A stretch of DNA of 32,564 nucleotides from Thermoplasmata archaeon (lineage in GTDB: Archaea > Thermoplasmatota > Thermoplasmata > Lutacidiplasmatales > UBA184): the NCBI GenBank assembly GCA_021844945.1, contig JAKBSJ010000003.1:1-32564 (forward strand), read 5' to 3'. Below, one piece after another: positions 30,950 to 32,564 of this stretch. The notes below the pieces were generated by a model. That model was not told the DNA's origin, did no database searches, and saw only the letters and a list, made by a program, of their open reading frames with translations. The translations under genes were made by a program, and so were the position numbers. The stretch's first letter is position 1, and every line of letters starts with the position of its first letter.

Positions 30950-31993
30950 ATGGCGAAAGGACGGATTCGAGCGTTCTTCAACACTCGGGTGGGCTTGGCC
31001 GTTCTCATCGCGATCGCGATCGTCGTGACCGCGGGCTCGTTCCTGGTCGGAGAATACCTGACTGCCACTGTCGCCGCGTTGCTCTTCGGGCTTGGGATCC
31101 CGGTTTGGATGGGTCAGAAGAGCATCAAGTGGCTCGCCGTCGTCGGCGTAGCGATCCTTGCCGTCAGCCCGGCCATCAGCACGGCCTTCGAGGTCCCGGT
31201 CGTGCTCGCGCCGACAGCCGCGGCTTCCTCGTCGAATTACATCCTGCAGAACGCCACCGTATCGCCGTACTTCAGCGGTCCCGGAACGAACTTCACCTGG
31301 ACTGTGCGGGTGGACTTTAGTCGAATCCCCAGCGGCAACGAGAGTTGGAATATGACGCTCTACCTCAGCACTTGTCCCGGCGCGACGGGCCGGAGCGATC
31401 CGAACTGTAGTTCCGGATACCCCTTTACCTCCTACACCCAGAGCGTAGTCAATCAGACCGGAAACCGGCCGATCACGTTCTCCGAGGCGATCAGTTCTTC
31501 GAACATCTGGGACTGGCAGATGAGCCTGTTCTACACGAATAACTCCGGCCGGAACGGGACGTACGTGTTCCTCGTCGGAGATCCTACCTATAACGGGATC
31601 GCCGGACCCGTGGTCGCGAACGGATGGGGAGGCGTCTACGGGCTCATTATCGGCGCGATCTACAGCGACTACCTCATCGTAGGGATCGTGTTCTTCATCG
31701 GTCTGCTGATCTACGCGGTCTTCAAGCAGCGGCGCATGCGCCGAGAGCAGGCGGCGAGCCGAGCCGCGCCATCGTCGGGGACCGCGGGAGCCGAGAGTCC
31801 TCCGGCGGGGCCTGGTGCCTCTTCGGCTCCTCTCGCTTCGGGCGGCACGGCGCGCCCTGCGGCGACCCAGGAGCTGGCGTGTCCCAATTGCGGCGCCGTG
31901 GTCTATCCGAAGGAGACGTTCTGCTGGAAGTGCGGTACGAGCCTGTCGGCACCCTCGAATGCGGCGACCGGCCGAAGTAACCCTCCCTCGTAA
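30950..31993 (+). CDS. Membrane protein with exported loop and C-terminal cytoplasmic zinc ribbon (347 aa)
   Basis: No named family recognised. From ATG 30950 the product has three N-terminal membrane segments (about 13-34, 36-54 and 60-80), an exported beta-rich region with several N-x-S/T sequons and two cysteines (C142, C153) that may pair, a fourth span (about 240-258), a Ser/Pro/Ala linker and a zinc ribbon CPNC...CWKC (C311, C314, C325, C328) at the end. The frame is open 351 nt further upstream, but that stretch lies antisense to apgM and past the shared promoter. The chosen ATG sits 29.5 nt from the TATA centre. The plan (ectodomain, last span, cytoplasmic zinc ribbon) is the same as in the 1,490-aa surface protein. 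A role in envelope sensing or protein assembly is a guess. Confidence 0.82.
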   Translation: MAKGRIRAFFNTRVGLAVLIAIAIVVTAGSFLVGEYLTATVAALLFGLGIPVWMGQKSIKWLAVVGVAILAVSPAISTAFEVPVVLAPTAAASSSNYILQNATVSPYFSGPGTNFTWTVRVDFSRIPSGNESWNMTLYLSTCPGATGRSDPNCSSGYPFTSYTQSVVNQTGNRPITFSEAISSSNIWDWQMSLFYTNNSGRNGTYVFLVGDPTYNGIAGPVVANGWGGVYGLIIGAIYSDYLIVGIVFFIGLLIYAVFKQRRMRREQAASRAAPSSGTAGAESPPAGPGASSAPLASGGTARPAATQELACPNCGAVVYPKETFCWKCGTSLSAPSNAATGRSNPPS

Positions 31994-32028
31994 CGCGACG
32001 GCGAAACGTCGGGCCGTCGCGGAGCCGA

Positions 32029-32564
32029 TTAGGTCGGGAGTGGCGCGGTAAGGGTGCCCGAGTAGCCCGCGACGCCGACCGTCTCGAGCGTCAGCGTCTG
32101 GTCGGTGAACGACGTGGGGGCTCCGACATCGATCCAGAGCTTCATCACGGTGGTAAGAGGCGAACCGGTCGTGTACGGAGATGTCGCGGTCCAGCCGGGT
32201 CCGGAAAGACCGGCGACCGACCCGGGGGCGTACGACACGATCCCCGGCGGAACCGTCGACGTCAGGATCGAGAAATTCCAGCCAGACGTGGAAACGGTCT
32301 GCGATAACTGATTCTCCACATAGATCTCGAGAGACGAGGGAGAAGGGGCACTTCCGCTCGCCGTCGTAATCGGAACGACCCAACAGGTGACGTCGCCCAG
32401 GCACCCCGTGGAGTTCGGACCCGGATTCGTGCAGCCGGCCATCGGGCCGTAGCACGTCGCCAGCCCCCAGGCGAGATTCCCCGACAGCGGCGTGGTGACA
32501 TGGCTGACCAGCGGTATGAGAAACACATAGAGAACGGCGGCGAGCACGACCGTAATCGCGACCA
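32029..32564 (-). CDS. Type IV pilin/archaellin-like secreted protein, N-terminus beyond window edge
   Basis: The reading frame is open to the window end and lacks its true N-terminus. The first visible residues, VAITVVLAAVLYVFLIPLV, match the hydrophobic helix that follows the class III signal peptide in archaeal type IV pilins and related DUF1628-type pilin_N proteins. The rest (about 155 residues) is a Ser/Thr/Gly-rich beta domain with four cysteines (two CxxxxxC-like pairs in CYGPMAGC and CLGDVTC), which may form disulfides outside the cell. The GTG at 32547 is an internal valine of the helix and should not be taken as the start. It converges with the zinc-ribbon membrane-protein gene across 35 nt. 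Likely a minor pilin or surface-appendage subunit. Confidence 0.72.
   Translation of the reverse strand, partial: VAITVVLAAVLYVFLIPLVSHVTTPLSGNLAWGLATCYGPMAGCTNPGPNSTGCLGDVTCWVVPITTASGSAPSPSSLEIYVENQLSQTVSTSGWNFSILTSTVPPGIVSYAPGSVAGLSGPGWTATSPYTTGSPLTTVMKLWIDVGAPTSFTDQTLTLETVGVAGYSGTLTAPLPT

Noticed and set aside
30890-32455. Minus-strand open frame of 521 codons opposite the zinc-ribbon membrane protein
   Set aside because: Composition is Arg/Asp-rich without motifs, and the plus-strand gene has clear membrane spans, a zinc ribbon and a promoter.
1-32564. Intrinsic oligo-T terminators between genes
   Set aside because: I looked at the gene ends and saw no convincing T-runs; several convergent genes overlap or are separated by fewer than 40 nt.

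Overview
The window is archaeal. It carries archaeal-type tRNA modification enzymes (Taw1, archaeosine TGT with a PUA tail, Kae1, Trm5), archaeal cofactor-independent phosphoglycerate mutase, a geranylgeranyl reductase of isoprenoid-lipid metabolism, an archaeal winged-helix regulator, a type IV pilin-like protein and many leaderless genes with TATA boxes about 26-30 nt before the start codon. Most of the DNA is very GC-rich (one 60-base line in the alcohol dehydrogenase gene counts 40/60 G+C). The gene set and the membrane proteins with cytoplasmic zinc ribbons fit a high-GC Thermoplasmatota lineage; that placement is an inference, since no rRNA gene is present.

Layout. 1-2.6 kb (minus): the 5' end of taw1, a CopA-type Cu(I) ATPase with an N-terminal YHS domain, and a 48-aa stand-alone YHS protein. 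2.7-4.6 kb: a rhodanese (plus), converging on a bactofilin-like beta-helix protein plus winged-helix regulator operon (minus). 4.7-9.9 kb (plus): family 5 uracil-DNA glycosylase, archaeosine TGT, a 76-aa unknown protein, Kae1, geranylgeranyl reductase. 9.9-11.9 kb (minus): a BlaI-type repressor, an M56 membrane protease without a sensor domain, and a membrane-anchored ectodomain protein. 12.1-17.1 kb (plus): cystathionine beta-synthase, cystathionine gamma-lyase/synthase, cysteinyl-tRNA synthetase and an MDR oxidoreductase, nearly all overlapping or abutting. 17.1-21.6 kb (plus): a 1,490-aa surface protein with three 233-residue tandem repeats, one C-terminal membrane span and two cytoplasmic zinc ribbons, in DNA of clearly lower GC. 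21.6-23.3 kb (plus): S-adenosylhomocysteine hydrolase and GcvH. 23.3-25.2 kb (minus): a 3-hydroxyacyl-CoA dehydrogenase/enoyl-CoA hydratase fusion. 25.3-26.1 kb (plus): a GNAT protein. 26.2-30.9 kb (minus): the apgM-trm5-ppsA operon with 4-nt overlaps. 30.9-32.0 kb (plus): a membrane protein with a zinc-ribbon tail. 32.0 kb to the end (minus): a pilin-like protein cut by the window edge.

The genes form a few coherent sets. S-adenosylhomocysteine hydrolase, CBS, the gamma-lyase and CysRS together give a route from S-adenosylhomocysteine through homocysteine and cystathionine to Cys-tRNA. Trm5 and Taw1 catalyse successive steps of wyosine formation at tRNA G37. ApgM and PpsA flank the enolase step of gluconeogenesis. 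The most unusual items are the split BlaR1-like three-gene unit, the mosaic giant surface protein, the CysRS with an altered zinc ligand, the long archaeal bactofilin with its regulator, and the repeated use of one TATA box between divergent genes.

No gap between genes exceeds 300 bases. I saw no tRNA or rRNA gene, insertion sequence, CRISPR array or replication origin.
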